From NCBI RefSeq assembly GCF_047303325.1, contig NZ_JBKBEX010000017.1, positions 1 to 64,000 on the forward strand: a stretch of 64,000 nt of DNA. Reading direction: 5' to 3'. Shown here in pieces: positions 23,970 through 32,504 of this stretch. A program made the translations under genes and the position numbers. Under the pieces are notes generated by a model. The model ran no database searches and was not told where the DNA came from. It saw only the letters and a program-made list of their open reading frames with translations. Numbering within the stretch: the stretch's first letter is position 1; each line of letters opens with the position of its first letter. This DNA comes from Polaromonas sp047303325. Its GTDB lineage: Bacteria; Pseudomonadota; Gammaproteobacteria; Burkholderiales; Burkholderiaceae_C.

Positions 23970-26375
23970 ATGACGAGGAGGCGTCGGCAGGTCTTACGAA
24001 TGCATTCCCTGGCCATCGGCATCGCCGGCCTGTGCTGCGCCCTGGCCGCGCAGGCCCAAACCACTGCGCCCGCCAACGCTGCGCCTGCGGCTCGCGCCGC
24101 CAATGACCGCCTGCTTCCGCTGGAAGTCTTCATCAACAGCACCAAAGGCGGGGTCTGGACCCTGCTGGAGCGCAACGGCATTCTGTATGCGCCCGAGGAC
24201 GCTTTTGAGGAATGGCGGCTGAACCGCCGCCCCAGCGCACAGGACATCGATTTCCAGGGCCAGCGCTGGTACGCCCTCTCGTCCATCCCGGGCTTCGAGG
24301 CGCGGCTGAACTTTGCCGAGCAGTCCGTCGATCTGGTGTTTTCGCCCTCTGCCTTCAATGCGGTGCGCCTGACGCAGGAATCCGCCATGCGCCCGCCGCT
24401 GTCGCCGTCCATCCCGGCTTTCTTTGCCAACTACGACCTGAACTACCTCACCACCCATGCACGCGACACGGGCAGCGGCGCAGCGACCGCCCGCGACCTG
24501 GGCGCCTTGACCGAATTCGGGTTTTCAGGGCAGTGGGGACTGCTGACCAGCAGCTATGTGGGGCGCAACCTGGTGAGCCAGGACCCGACGCTCAAGGCCT
24601 CATGGCGGCGGCTGGAAACCACCTATACGCGCAATTTCCTGGAGTCCAACAGCACCTTGAGGCTCGGCGACAGCAGTACGCGCACCGGTATTTCAGGGCG
24701 CCCGGTCTACTTCGGCGGTGTGCAGTTCGCCAAGAATTTTTCCCTGCAGCCCGGCTTCGTCACCCAGCCCATTCCCACGGTCACCGGGTTATCTGCGGCG
24801 CCCAGCACCGTGGAGCTGTACGTCAACGACGCGCTGCGGCAGACCTCCAAAGTGCCTTCCGGCCCCTTCAGTATCGACAACTTCCCCGCGCTGACAGGCG
24901 CCGGCGAGGCACGGGTGGTGGTACGCGACATCCTGGGCCGTGAGACCGTCATCACCCAATCCTTTTTCAGCAATGCCAACCTGCTGGAAGAAAACCTCAG
25001 CGACTGGAGCTTCGAGGCGGGCGCGATACGCAACCAGCTGGGCATCGAGAACGCCGACTACGGCCCGCGCTTTGTGTCGGGCCTGTGGCGCCAGGGCCTG
25101 ACCAAAAGCATCACCGTTGAGGCCAACGGCGAATGGTCCCGGCCCCTGGCGCGCGTGGGCGCGGGTGCCAGCTACGAGCTGCCCTTCCAGATGCTGGGCC
25201 AAACCGCGGTCTCGTTCAGCCGCAGCGACACCGCCGGCCGCGGCCACAACTGGCTGGTCGGCATAGAACGCACCGGCCTGCGCCATGGCGTTTCGCTGAG
25301 CGCGGAAGGTGCCTCGCGCGGCTACCGGCAACTGGGCATAGACACGGCAAACCCGCTGCCGCGGCTGCAAACCACCGCCAGCTACAGCTACAGCACCGAC
25401 AAGTTCGGCGCGTTCAACATCAGCTACGCAGGTTTTGACAACTATGACCAGGGCAAGCTCGACACCCTCAGCGTCAACTACACCATGCGGCTCGGGCCGC
25501 ACAGCGCCCTGACGCTCAGCGCCACACGGCTCAGCGGAATCTCCACCGGCACGTCGGTGGGCGCGACATTGATCGTGCCGCTGGAAAACCGCATCACGAT
25601 TGCCTCCGGCGTCACCAGCCGCAGCGGCACCACCGAAAGTTATGTGAATGCCAGCCGGGCCTTGAGCGCCGAAACCGGCTGGGGCTGGCGCACGGCGCTG
25701 GGTTCGCGTGCCGACGGCGGCTATACCGAGGGCGGCGCTTACTACCAGGGCAGCAAGGGCCTGTTTTCGGCCGACGTCAGCGCGGGGCAAACCCAGCAGA
25801 ACCTGCGCCTGGGCTTGATAGGCGGCATGGTCGCGGCCGAAGGCCGGGTTTTCGCAACACGCAGGGTGCAGGACAGTTTCGCCATTGTTGAAGTCCCCGG
25901 CTATGCCAATGTCGGCGTGGGCTTCCAGGGCAGCACGCTGACCCGTACCGACAAGGATGGCGTCGCGCTGCTGCCTCGTTTGCTGCCGTTCCAGCGCAAC
26001 AGCGTGCGGCTGGATCCGACCGAGCTGCCCATCAGCGCCGAACTCGACTCGATCGAGCGGGAAGCCGTGCCGGCCCTGCGCAGCGCCGTCAAAATCAGCT
26101 TCCCCGTGCGCTCGGGCCGCGGCGCCCTGATACGCATCGTGCTCGACGGTGGCGAGCCTGCGCCGGCCGGCGCAGAAGTCGAGCTCGTTGGCGACAAGAA
26201 AGAATTTTTTGTCGCCCGGCGCGGCGAGGCCTTCGTCACCGGCCTGCAAGCCACCAACAGCCTGCGCCTGAAATGGAATGGCGCAAGCTGCACCTTTACC
26301 GTCGAATTGCCGCCCGGCAACCTCGAAGACATCACCCGCGTGGGCCCGGTCCACTGCCCAGGAGTCAAACCGTGA
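23970..26375 (+). CDS. Outer membrane usher (FimD/CsuD family)
   Basis: An 801-aa outer-membrane assembly platform. The N-terminal signal peptide (LAIGIAGLCCALAAQAQ) is followed by the usher N-domain with LPLEVFINSTKGG, a long beta-barrel region rich in alternating aromatic and polar residues with the PSTVELYVNDALRQT plug segment, and C-terminal domains with GRGALIRIVLDGGEPAPAGAEVEL and a final Cys pair. Length suits the archaic (sigma) ushers. ATG 23970 is used; TTG 23955 and ATG 24000 are alternatives. The TGA overlaps the GTG start of the next gene. Confidence 0.92.
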   Translation: MTRRRRQVLRMHSLAIGIAGLCCALAAQAQTTAPANAAPAARAANDRLLPLEVFINSTKGGVWTLLERNGILYAPEDAFEEWRLNRRPSAQDIDFQGQRWYALSSIPGFEARLNFAEQSVDLVFSPSAFNAVRLTQESAMRPPLSPSIPAFFANYDLNYLTTHARDTGSGAATARDLGALTEFGFSGQWGLLTSSYVGRNLVSQDPTLKASWRRLETTYTRNFLESNSTLRLGDSSTRTGISGRPVYFGGVQFAKNFSLQPGFVTQPIPTVTGLSAAPSTVELYVNDALRQTSKVPSGPFSIDNFPALTGAGEARVVVRDILGRETVITQSFFSNANLLEENLSDWSFEAGAIRNQLGIENADYGPRFVSGLWRQGLTKSITVEANGEWSRPLARVGAGASYELPFQMLGQTAVSFSRSDTAGRGHNWLVGIERTGLRHGVSLSAEGASRGYRQLGIDTANPLPRLQTTASYSYSTDKFGAFNISYAGFDNYDQGKLDTLSVNYTMRLGPHSALTLSATRLSGISTGTSVGATLIVPLENRITIASGVTSRSGTTESYVNASRALSAETGWGWRTALGSRADGGYTEGGAYYQGSKGLFSADVSAGQTQQNLRLGLIGGMVAAEGRVFATRRVQDSFAIVEVPGYANVGVGFQGSTLTRTDKDGVALLPRLLPFQRNSVRLDPTELPISAELDSIEREAVPALRSAVKISFPVRSGRGALIRIVLDGGEPAPAGAEVELVGDKKEFFVARRGEAFVTGLQATNSLRLKWNGASCTFTVELPPGNLEDITRVGPVHCPGVKP

Positions 26376-27241
26376 ATCCCTTCAACCCCTGGCGCCTCGC
26401 CACCGCGGCATGCCTGTCCCTGCTGGGCACGGCGCAGGCCATGGCCGCGCTGGTCTGCAACGCCACGGCCACACCCGTACAGATGGTGTACTTTGAAAAC
26501 GATCCGAGCCCCACGGACGGCGCGTGGACCGTCACCATCAATTGCTCGCGTGGGCCCACGGACCCAACCACATCCGCCTACACGCTGCGGGCCGACGACG
26601 GCTTCAACCCGGGCGCAGGAAGCAGCAACCAGGCGGTGAACGGCACCGGCACGGCCAATCAGATGGCCTACGACCTCTTCAGGACGGCGCCTGGCAACGG
26701 GGAATGGGGCTACACCAATGCCACGGACTTCGCGGGAACCGTCAACTTCGGCACGGCCTTGACGGCCAGCGTCACGCACGTCTTCTACAGCCGGATTGCC
26801 GCCGGGCTCAACAAGAACGCCAAGGTATTTACCGATACCGTGACCATGCGGCTACGCTATGACAACGGACCGGGCAATACGGACGTCTTTCCGACTTTTC
26901 CCGTGAGCATCAACAACCAGTCTGTCTGCCTGCTGAGCACGCCGCCAGGGAACGTCGTGTTCAACTACACCTCGTTCCAGGCCACCCCCGCCACGGCCAG
27001 CGCGGCCTATGCCGTACGCTGCACCATAGGCGAAACCTACACCATGGCATTGGACGCGACGGCGGGAACCTTGCTGAGCCTCAATTACAGCCTGGCGCTG
27101 AGCAATCCCGGGGGCCAGACCGGTACCGGGTTTCCGCAGAACTTTACGATCAACGGCACCATCGCCGCAGGGCAGTCCGGTACCTGCGGCGGGGCCACGT
27201 GTACGAGTGCGGTATCGCGCACCCTGACCGTCAGCTATTGA
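26372..27241 (+). CDS. Two-domain SCPU protein, likely CsuE-like tip adhesin
   Basis: A 289-aa secreted protein starting at GTG 26372, whose GTGA overlaps the usher stop and implies translational coupling. The signal peptide ends near AQAMAAL. Two spore-coat-U domains are visible: about residues 25-150 (ALVCNATATPVQM) and 180-289 (VCLLSTPPGNVVFNYTSF, ending SRTLTVSY). A divergent N-terminal domain joined to a C-terminal pilin domain is the build of CsuE tip adhesins, which mediate attachment to hydrophobic surfaces. Cysteines come in pairs, as needed for disulfides. Confidence 0.82.
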   Translation: MNPFNPWRLATAACLSLLGTAQAMAALVCNATATPVQMVYFENDPSPTDGAWTVTINCSRGPTDPTTSAYTLRADDGFNPGAGSSNQAVNGTGTANQMAYDLFRTAPGNGEWGYTNATDFAGTVNFGTALTASVTHVFYSRIAAGLNKNAKVFTDTVTMRLRYDNGPGNTDVFPTFPVSINNQSVCLLSTPPGNVVFNYTSFQATPATASAAYAVRCTIGETYTMALDATAGTLLSLNYSLALSNPGGQTGTGFPQNFTINGTIAAGQSGTCGGATCTSAVSRTLTVSY

Positions 27242-27270
27242 TACTGAGCCTGCCGCCCTGGGGCCTTGCG

Positions 27271-27288
27271 CCGTGACTTTTGTCACGG
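27271..27288. promoter_or_regulatory. Perfect dyad resembling a CRP/Vfr site
   Basis: CCGTGAC-TTTT-GTCACGG is a perfect 7-bp inverted repeat with no T-tract. Read as GTGA-N6-TCAC it equals the core of the CRP consensus. It lies between two SCPU genes, centred 138 bp before the ATG at 27418, so it could control that gene or serve as an RNA hairpin. Confidence 0.4.
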
Positions 27289-27417
27289 ATTCATGGCCAC
27301 TGAGTCCGCAAAAATGGCGCAGCGCGGCTCCATTCACGATACTGCTACAAGACGTTACCATCACCGGATAACGATCGCCGTGCGCTCAGAGGCATGGGCG
27401 ATGTAACGGAGTCATCG

Positions 27418-28323
27418 ATGAGTGTCTCTCACCTTTTGCGCATCGCCCTGGCAAGCCTTGTGTGCACCTGCGCGCTGCAGGCGCATGCGGCTATCAGTTG
27501 CGCACTCGCGTCCACCTCGGTCGATCTCAATTACGTCAACGGCCAGGCCACCAATGCCAATGCCTCAGGCACCATTACCCTGAACTGCACGCGCCTGGCG
27601 GGCGATGCCAACACCCAGACCTATTGGGTCAGCATTGATTTTGGGAGCCGCACGGGCACCCCTCGCCGCGTCTTTCGCCATGGGGGAGGCACCATCAATG
27701 CCGACCGGCTCGACGTCAGCATCTACAAGAGCGCCACCACGACCGACTGGACCAACACCGGGACCGCGCGCGTCAACGGGACACTCAACTTCGGCGCCGC
27801 GCTGAGCGCCAGCGTGGTGCTAACCTATGACTTCCGCGTGGGCTCAGGGCAAACCGGCAACACGGCGGGAATTTATGACGAGGCATTCATTGCCAGCCTG
27901 CAGCTGACCACGGCCGGCGCCGTCGTCGCGACCACCACCTTCGTCCCGACCGTGAGCATCACCGCCCAGTGTTTCGTGGGCCAGGTGGCCAGCGGCAACG
28001 CGGCAACGGGCGCTGTCTCCCCCTCCACCCTGACGCTGCCCTACACCTCGTTTTCGCCCACCAACCAGACGGCCAACATGACTTTTACGGTGCACTGCAC
28101 ACGCAACACCACCTATACGCTGGCGGTTGCGCCCGCCTCGGGCACCATGCTAGGCCTGAATTACACCTTGGCCATGAGCCCACCAGGAACGCCCGCCATC
28201 ACCGGCACCGGCCTGGCCCAGTCCTACACGATCACAGGCACCATTACTTCCGGTCAAGCAGGCACCTGCTCGACCGCCACCTGCTCGGCGACCCAAAACA
28301 CCACGCTGACGATTACTTACTGA
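27418..28323 (+). CDS. Second two-domain SCPU protein, alternative pilus adhesin
   Basis: A 301-aa secreted protein with signal peptide (LLRIALASLVCTCALQAHA). The N-terminal SCPU-like domain starts AISCALASTSVDLNYVNG. The C-terminal domain starts near ITAQCFVGQVASG, contains TLTLPYTSFSPTNQ and ends NTTLTITY. Architecture matches the preceding gene, so this is a likely duplicate tip adhesin. It has its own 176-bp upstream gap, holding a CRP-like dyad, so it may be separately expressed. ATG 27418 follows a CGGAG ribosome site; an in-frame ATG at 27394 is less likely. Confidence 0.8.
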   Translation: MSVSHLLRIALASLVCTCALQAHAAISCALASTSVDLNYVNGQATNANASGTITLNCTRLAGDANTQTYWVSIDFGSRTGTPRRVFRHGGGTINADRLDVSIYKSATTTDWTNTGTARVNGTLNFGAALSASVVLTYDFRVGSGQTGNTAGIYDEAFIASLQLTTAGAVVATTTFVPTVSITAQCFVGQVASGNAATGAVSPSTLTLPYTSFSPTNQTANMTFTVHCTRNTTYTLAVAPASGTMLGLNYTLAMSPPGTPAITGTGLAQSYTITGTITSGQAGTCSTATCSATQNTTLTITY

Positions 28324-28630
28324 AGGCCTGTTCCCGCCCAATGCGTGGGAGGCCGGTCAAACCGGGATCAACCGGCGCCCGCATTCCGCCACATCGCGCG
28401 CAGCATCACAGACCTTCCGACGTCGTTCGCGCAGCCCTTGCCCGTCCAAATTGAGAAATTCCCGGGAAATTATCAATTTTTGCGATTTACACGCGAAAAA
28501 ATCTTTTAGATCAATTTTTTTCGTGAAAAATACCAAAAACTTCACGCATTAATTACAGAATCAATTTTTACTAAATTTATCAATTTAACTAAAATGGCCG
28601 TTACTACTTACAGTTTCAGGAGTAGACGCC
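28324..28630. promoter_or_regulatory. AT-rich intergenic region with direct repeats
   Basis: This 307-bp gap has no gene. The left end has an imperfect GC-rich hairpin (28324-28352) that may terminate the preceding transcript. The right 180 bp is very AT-rich and carries four direct copies of ATCAATTT (28472, 28510, 28560, 28579) and a TTCCCGGGAA palindrome (28459-28468). It is the likely promoter region of the gene at 28631. Confidence 0.45.
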
Positions 28631-28975
28631 ATGCGAAATTTCAAGACAGCTTTGGGCACCCTGCTTGCAACGCAGGCTTTGCTGGCGACCCCAGTGCTCC
28701 ATGCGCAAAGCGCTTCCGCGTCATTTGGCGTCACTATCGTGCTGAACACCTTCAGCGAGGCCGCCACGGCAGACCACCGCTGCACCCATCGCGGCCGTAA
28801 CGACGGTCCCAAGGAAATCGTGCGCATCAGCTGTCCCGCCACAGTGGACGTGCAGGCGATTGCCAGCGCCTCGAATGGGAAGGCAGGACAGCAGCAACGC
28901 ATGAACGCGCTTGCCGTCCTGGCCGGAACTCCCATGCGTTCCACGGAACCGCTTGAGCTGACCATCTCCTGGTAG
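28631..28975 (+). CDS. Small secreted protein, paralogue-like to the one at 22664
   Basis: A 114-aa protein with a signal peptide (FKTALGTLLATQALLATPVLHA, about residues 4-25). The mature part starts SASASFGVTIVLN, has one Cys in DHRCTH and another in VRISCPATVDV, and ends LELTISW. This F-x-V-x-I-x-L, Cys, V-x-C pattern mirrors the product at 22664. Function is unknown; a minor pilin or pilus-associated factor is inferred from context. It is preceded by its own AT-rich promoter region, with a TTTCAGGAGTAG ribosome site. Confidence 0.65.
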   Translation: MRNFKTALGTLLATQALLATPVLHAQSASASFGVTIVLNTFSEAATADHRCTHRGRNDGPKEIVRISCPATVDVQAIASASNGKAGQQQRMNALAVLAGTPMRSTEPLELTISW

Positions 28976-29022
28976 CCGGCAGCGGCGCCCACGCCGCCCA
29001 TGGCAGGAATCAAAGCCTCGAC

Positions 29023-30393
29023 TCAGGCGCTTGAGGAGGCCCCCAACCACCGCACCAACTGCCGCGCCACTTCCGCCCGCCTGAGCAACTCCATGTGGTT
29101 CATGCCCTGCGCGATCCACTGGTTCTCGGGCGGAAAGGCCAGGCAGCGGCCAGGCTCGGCATGCAGGCCCAGCGCGCTGTCCAGCGACACCAGGCCGTCA
29201 CCCACCATCTTGCGCGCCAGCGCCTCCCGCACCGCGACCATGGGCCCCTTGCCGGGCGCCAGCGTGGTGGCCGCCACGGTGTAGCAGGCCACGCCGGCCG
29301 GCAAGGGCACGGGCTGGCGCGTGTCCGGCCCGCGCTCGAAGCGTCCCGCGTCGTGCCAGTCGGCACGCAGCAAGTTGCCGTGGCGCAGGTCGGTGATGCC
29401 GGCGCTGCGCAGCTGGCCGATCTTCGCGAAAGGTTTGGTCACGATGTTGCCGCCCAGCACGCCGTCCACCCAGCTGCCCAGGCGCTCCAGCGGCGCGCCG
29501 TGGTGCGGCGTTCCCAGGAACACCAGGGCCTTGAGCTGCGCCGGCCAGCTATAACCGGCCGCGGCCGCCTGGTGGCAGGCGCTGCGCGCGACCAGGCCGC
29601 CCATGCTGTGCGTCAGCAACGTGATGTCCTCCACCGGCCGCGGCCAGGCTTTGACCAGCTGCTGCAGCAGGCCGGCCAGCTGTTCGCCGTTGTCCGAGGT
29701 GTGCAGGCCGGTGTTGTAGTGCAGGTAAAGCGGGGTGTAGCCCAGTTCGCGCGCCAGCTGTTCGCCGTGGCCGCTGTGCCCACCGGCAGGCGCATGGCTG
29801 TTCCACTGCAGGTCGTTCATGCACAAGCCGTGCAGCATCACCAGCAGCTTGCCGCTCGCGCCCGGCAGCCGCCCGGCCAATGCCTGCGGCTCCAGCAGCA
29901 GCGGCAGGCCCGCGCAGCGCAAGCGCATGGAAATCGCCAGCGGGTTGGCCGTCTCCTGCAGGCGGTCGCCAAGCACACCGTTGAGTGCCGACAACATGGC
30001 CTCGCGCTGCGGGGTCGAGGGGCGCTGGTCCGCCGGCGTCGCCGCGCGCGACAGCAGCGCGTTGGCCGCGCCGCCGGCCAGCCGCGTCACGCCCTTGATG
30101 CCGCCATAGACCAGGCCGGTGATGCCCCGCGCACGCACGCCGCTGCCGCCCGGCATGCGATCGATGAACTTCGCGCCCAGCGGGCCGAAGGGCTTGGCGA
30201 CGGCTTTGTAGACATTGCCCTGCACGCTTTCGGCCAGGCCCGTGACGCCCAGGGTGGCCTGGGTGGCGAGTTGCGCCAGCCCCTGGATGTCGGAAACATG
30301 CAGCCAGGTGGGCAGCAACCCGCCGGGGAAAGAAGGTGGCGCGGACAGTGGCGCGGAAGAGGGCGCGCCGCCGGGCTGCTCGGGTGTAGGCAT
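29023..30393 (-). CDS. Alpha/beta-hydrolase, lipase/esterase-like
   Basis: A 456-aa protein. Residues 1-170 are an Ala/Gly/Leu-rich region without recognised fold that may bind membrane or storage granules. The hydrolase core follows with the oxyanion segment KLLVMLHGLCMND, nucleophile elbow THSMGGLVARS (catalytic Ser), VFLGTPHHGAPLER (typical of PGAP1-like and triacylglycerol lipases) and a late His in GMNHMELLRR. No signal peptide is obvious. The substrate is unknown; a lipid or polyester esterase is plausible. It is convergent with the pilus locus and 53 bp downstream of the beta-lactamase-like gene. Confidence 0.82.
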   Translation of the reverse strand: MPTPEQPGGAPSSAPLSAPPSFPGGLLPTWLHVSDIQGLAQLATQATLGVTGLAESVQGNVYKAVAKPFGPLGAKFIDRMPGGSGVRARGITGLVYGGIKGVTRLAGGAANALLSRAATPADQRPSTPQREAMLSALNGVLGDRLQETANPLAISMRLRCAGLPLLLEPQALAGRLPGASGKLLVMLHGLCMNDLQWNSHAPAGGHSGHGEQLARELGYTPLYLHYNTGLHTSDNGEQLAGLLQQLVKAWPRPVEDITLLTHSMGGLVARSACHQAAAAGYSWPAQLKALVFLGTPHHGAPLERLGSWVDGVLGGNIVTKPFAKIGQLRSAGITDLRHGNLLRADWHDAGRFERGPDTRQPVPLPAGVACYTVAATTLAPGKGPMVAVREALARKMVGDGLVSLDSALGLHAEPGRCLAFPPENQWIAQGMNHMELLRRAEVARQLVRWLGASSSA

Positions 30394-30446
30394 GCCCGAT
30401 TGTGGGGGCAGGGCCCCGCGCGCGCCAGCGAATGTTGCGGCGCGAT

Positions 30447-31685
30447 CTATTTGCAGAGGCTGAACAGCTCCGCCGGCGCGGCCGGCTCGACGATGCCGCC
30501 GCTGGGCGGCAGCGCCGGCACGGGTTCAGGCGCGCCCGGGTTGAGCACGTTGTGGATGCGCGCGGCCAGCACAAAGCGCGGGTAGGCCGCGTCGCCCACC
30601 GTGTTGCTGCCGTTGGCCAGCAAGACCACGTCATAGCCGCTGCCGTAGCTCGCGTTGGCCGCGGCGAAGCTGACCGTCTGCCCGGCCGCGCCGTAGCTGC
30701 CCGGCCCGCCCAGCGCCGCCAGCCCCATGCCTATGGGGGCGAACTTGCCGCCGCCCAGCGCGGCCGGCGTGCGCATGCGCGCGAGGCTGGCCGCCGAGAT
30801 CACGGCGCCGCTTTTGAGCGCGCCGTTCCAGCGCACCATGTCCGAGGCGGTGGAGACCACACCGCCGGTCGCGTCAAAACCCGAATTGAGGTCGGGGCAC
30901 ACGCGCCAGGCGTCGCCGGGCTTGACGCGGGAATAGCCGACGGCGGCGCCGGGCCGCGGCTGCGGGCCCAGCAGGTAGGAGGCCGACATGCCCGCGGGCT
31001 TGAACAGCAGCTGCGTGTAAGCGGCCTCCAGCGGCTGCCCGCCGGCGCGTTCGATCACACGGCCCAGCACGATGTAGCCGGCATTCGAATAGTCATAGGC
31101 CGTGCCCGGCACGGCAAACAGGCCCGTCGCCTGCATGTTGGCAAACAGCCTTGCCCGGCTGAGGGGCGGCTCCTGCAGCACGGCCGGCATGCCGTCCAGC
31201 AGCAGATCGTCGGGGTCTTTCTCGGCGCCGGGAATGCCCGCCACCATGCCCATGACCTGGGCAATCGTCGGGTCCGGCTGGTAACGCAGCTCGGGAATCC
31301 AGCGCGACAGCGGGTCCGCCAGCGAAAGCTTGCCCTGCTCCTGCAGTTTGAGCAGCGCGGCCGCCGTGAGCTGCTTGGTGACCGAGCCTATCTTCACCGG
31401 CGTGCTGGGCGTCATGGGCACGCCGGCGCGCACATCGGCCGCGCCATAGCCGCGCGTGTAAAGCACGGCGCCGCCCTTGCCGACCGCGAGCTGCAGGCCC
31501 GGCAGTGCGCCAGGCACATATTCGGCGACCAACGCGTCGATCTGCGCGGCCACGGCCGGCGGGATCGGAGGCGGCGCCTCAGCCTGGGCCTGCACGACGC
31601 CGGCGGCCAAGGCCAGGCCGCAAGTGACGGCCGCGCGAGCCAACAAGTGTTTTGAAAAAATCCGGGCGGCATGGCAAGCGTGCAT
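30447..31685 (-). CDS. Exported serine hydrolase, class C beta-lactamase family
   Basis: A 412-aa penicillin-binding-protein-like hydrolase. The signal peptide is about residues 1-34 (AAVTCGLALAAGVVQA). Active-site motifs: S-x-x-K in KIGSVTKQLTAAAL and Y-x-N in YDYSNAGY. The third KTG-type motif is not obvious, being replaced in the late region near GAAGQTVSF. Such proteins are usually esterases or D-amino-acid peptidases rather than true AmpC, and no ampR lies beside it. GGAGGG precedes the ATG at good spacing. Confidence 0.85.
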   Translation of the reverse strand: MHACHAARIFSKHLLARAAVTCGLALAAGVVQAQAEAPPPIPPAVAAQIDALVAEYVPGALPGLQLAVGKGGAVLYTRGYGAADVRAGVPMTPSTPVKIGSVTKQLTAAALLKLQEQGKLSLADPLSRWIPELRYQPDPTIAQVMGMVAGIPGAEKDPDDLLLDGMPAVLQEPPLSRARLFANMQATGLFAVPGTAYDYSNAGYIVLGRVIERAGGQPLEAAYTQLLFKPAGMSASYLLGPQPRPGAAVGYSRVKPGDAWRVCPDLNSGFDATGGVVSTASDMVRWNGALKSGAVISAASLARMRTPAALGGGKFAPIGMGLAALGGPGSYGAAGQTVSFAAANASYGSGYDVVLLANGSNTVGDAAYPRFVLAARIHNVLNPGAPEPVPALPPSGGIVEPAAPAELFSLCK

Positions 31686-31863
31686 TCAGGCGTCCCTCCG
31701 TTTTTATGAATCCCTGGTGCAGCTTACTTTCCCCGACGCCGGTTTAGCAAGGGAAAACGCCTGCGCGCCCATGGCAAATAAAACCGGCCCGGGCAGCTCA
31801 ATAAGCGGAGGATGATCCCAAATGGCGAGGCCCAAGTCGGGCGTTCACACACCTCACCACACA

Positions 31864-31890
31864 TCGCGCGAATCGCGCAAATCGCGCAAT
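31864..31890. repeat. Three tandem 9-bp units
   Basis: TCGCGCGAA, TCGCGCAAA and TCGCGCAAT follow one another without gap in the spacer between the response-regulator gene end (31927) and the beta-lactamase-like gene start (31685). The unit is near-palindromic at its core (TCGCGC/GCGCGA). The function is unknown; slippage-prone spacer DNA or a binding-site array are options. Confidence 0.5.
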
Positions 31891-31926
31891 TGCGGCCCCG
31901 CTGACGGCGCAGTAAAGCCGGTCGGA

Positions 31927-32397
31927 TCAACCCCGCGAGGGCGTCCTGTGCGGCGCCGGGGCGGCCGCCGCGCGCAGGCGCAACACCGCCGAGAGCTGGG
32001 CCTGCCGGTTTTCCGGCTCCGCTTCACGGGAGGTCTGTTCCGCGCAGTAGGCGAACAGGTCGTCCAGTTCGCTGGATTTGTCGAACACCGCGTCGGCGCC
32101 CAGGTCCGCGGCGCGGCGGCGGATTTCTTCCGTGGCGTAATTGGTGAGCACCACGACCTTCTGGTAGGGCTCGCGCTTGCGGCAGCCCGCCAGCACGCCC
32201 AGACCGTTGCCCTCTTTGAGGAAGAGGTCGACGATGGCCAGGTGCCACTCGCCATCGTGCGAACTCAGCCACTGGCAGGCCTCGGCCTGGGTGGCTCCAT
32301 GGCCCGTGACCTGGACAGAGGCGATCTCCTGGAGCGCCTCCATCAGGTTTTCCAGGACGATCTCGTTGTCTTCGACCAGATAAGTAATCAGTGCCAT
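31927..32397 (-). CDS. Single-domain response regulator (CheY-like)
   Basis: A 156-aa receiver-domain protein without an output domain. The acidic pocket is in LVEDNEIVLE, the phospho-acceptor Asp in AIVDLFLKEGNGLG, a Thr/Ser switch in VVLTNYATEE and the conserved Lys in VFDKSSEL. The C-terminal 40 residues are Arg/Ala-rich and low in structure. The start at 32397 (MALITYLVED) is used because upstream residues are encoded by spacer DNA. No histidine kinase is adjacent, so its partner is unknown. The 107-bp gap to rluF upstream suggests its own promoter. Confidence 0.88.
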   Translation of the reverse strand: MALITYLVEDNEIVLENLMEALQEIASVQVTGHGATQAEACQWLSSHDGEWHLAIVDLFLKEGNGLGVLAGCRKREPYQKVVVLTNYATEEIRRRAADLGADAVFDKSSELDDLFAYCAEQTSREAEPENRQAQLSAVLRLRAAAAPAPHRTPSRG

Positions 32398-32504
32398 GAA
32401 ACCCACTTTAGGCTGCGGCCGGGCAAACGCTGCCGTCCGTTGGCGCGCGTCCGGGTAGGACAGGGCACTGCTGCCGGCCACGCCGCCGGCAAGGTTAAAG
32501 GGCG

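Noticed and set aside
30447..31685. Call of the serine hydrolase as AmpC beta-lactamase
   Set aside because: The S-x-x-K and Y-x-N motifs fit, but the KTG motif is not evident and no ampR is adjacent, so resistance function is not supported.
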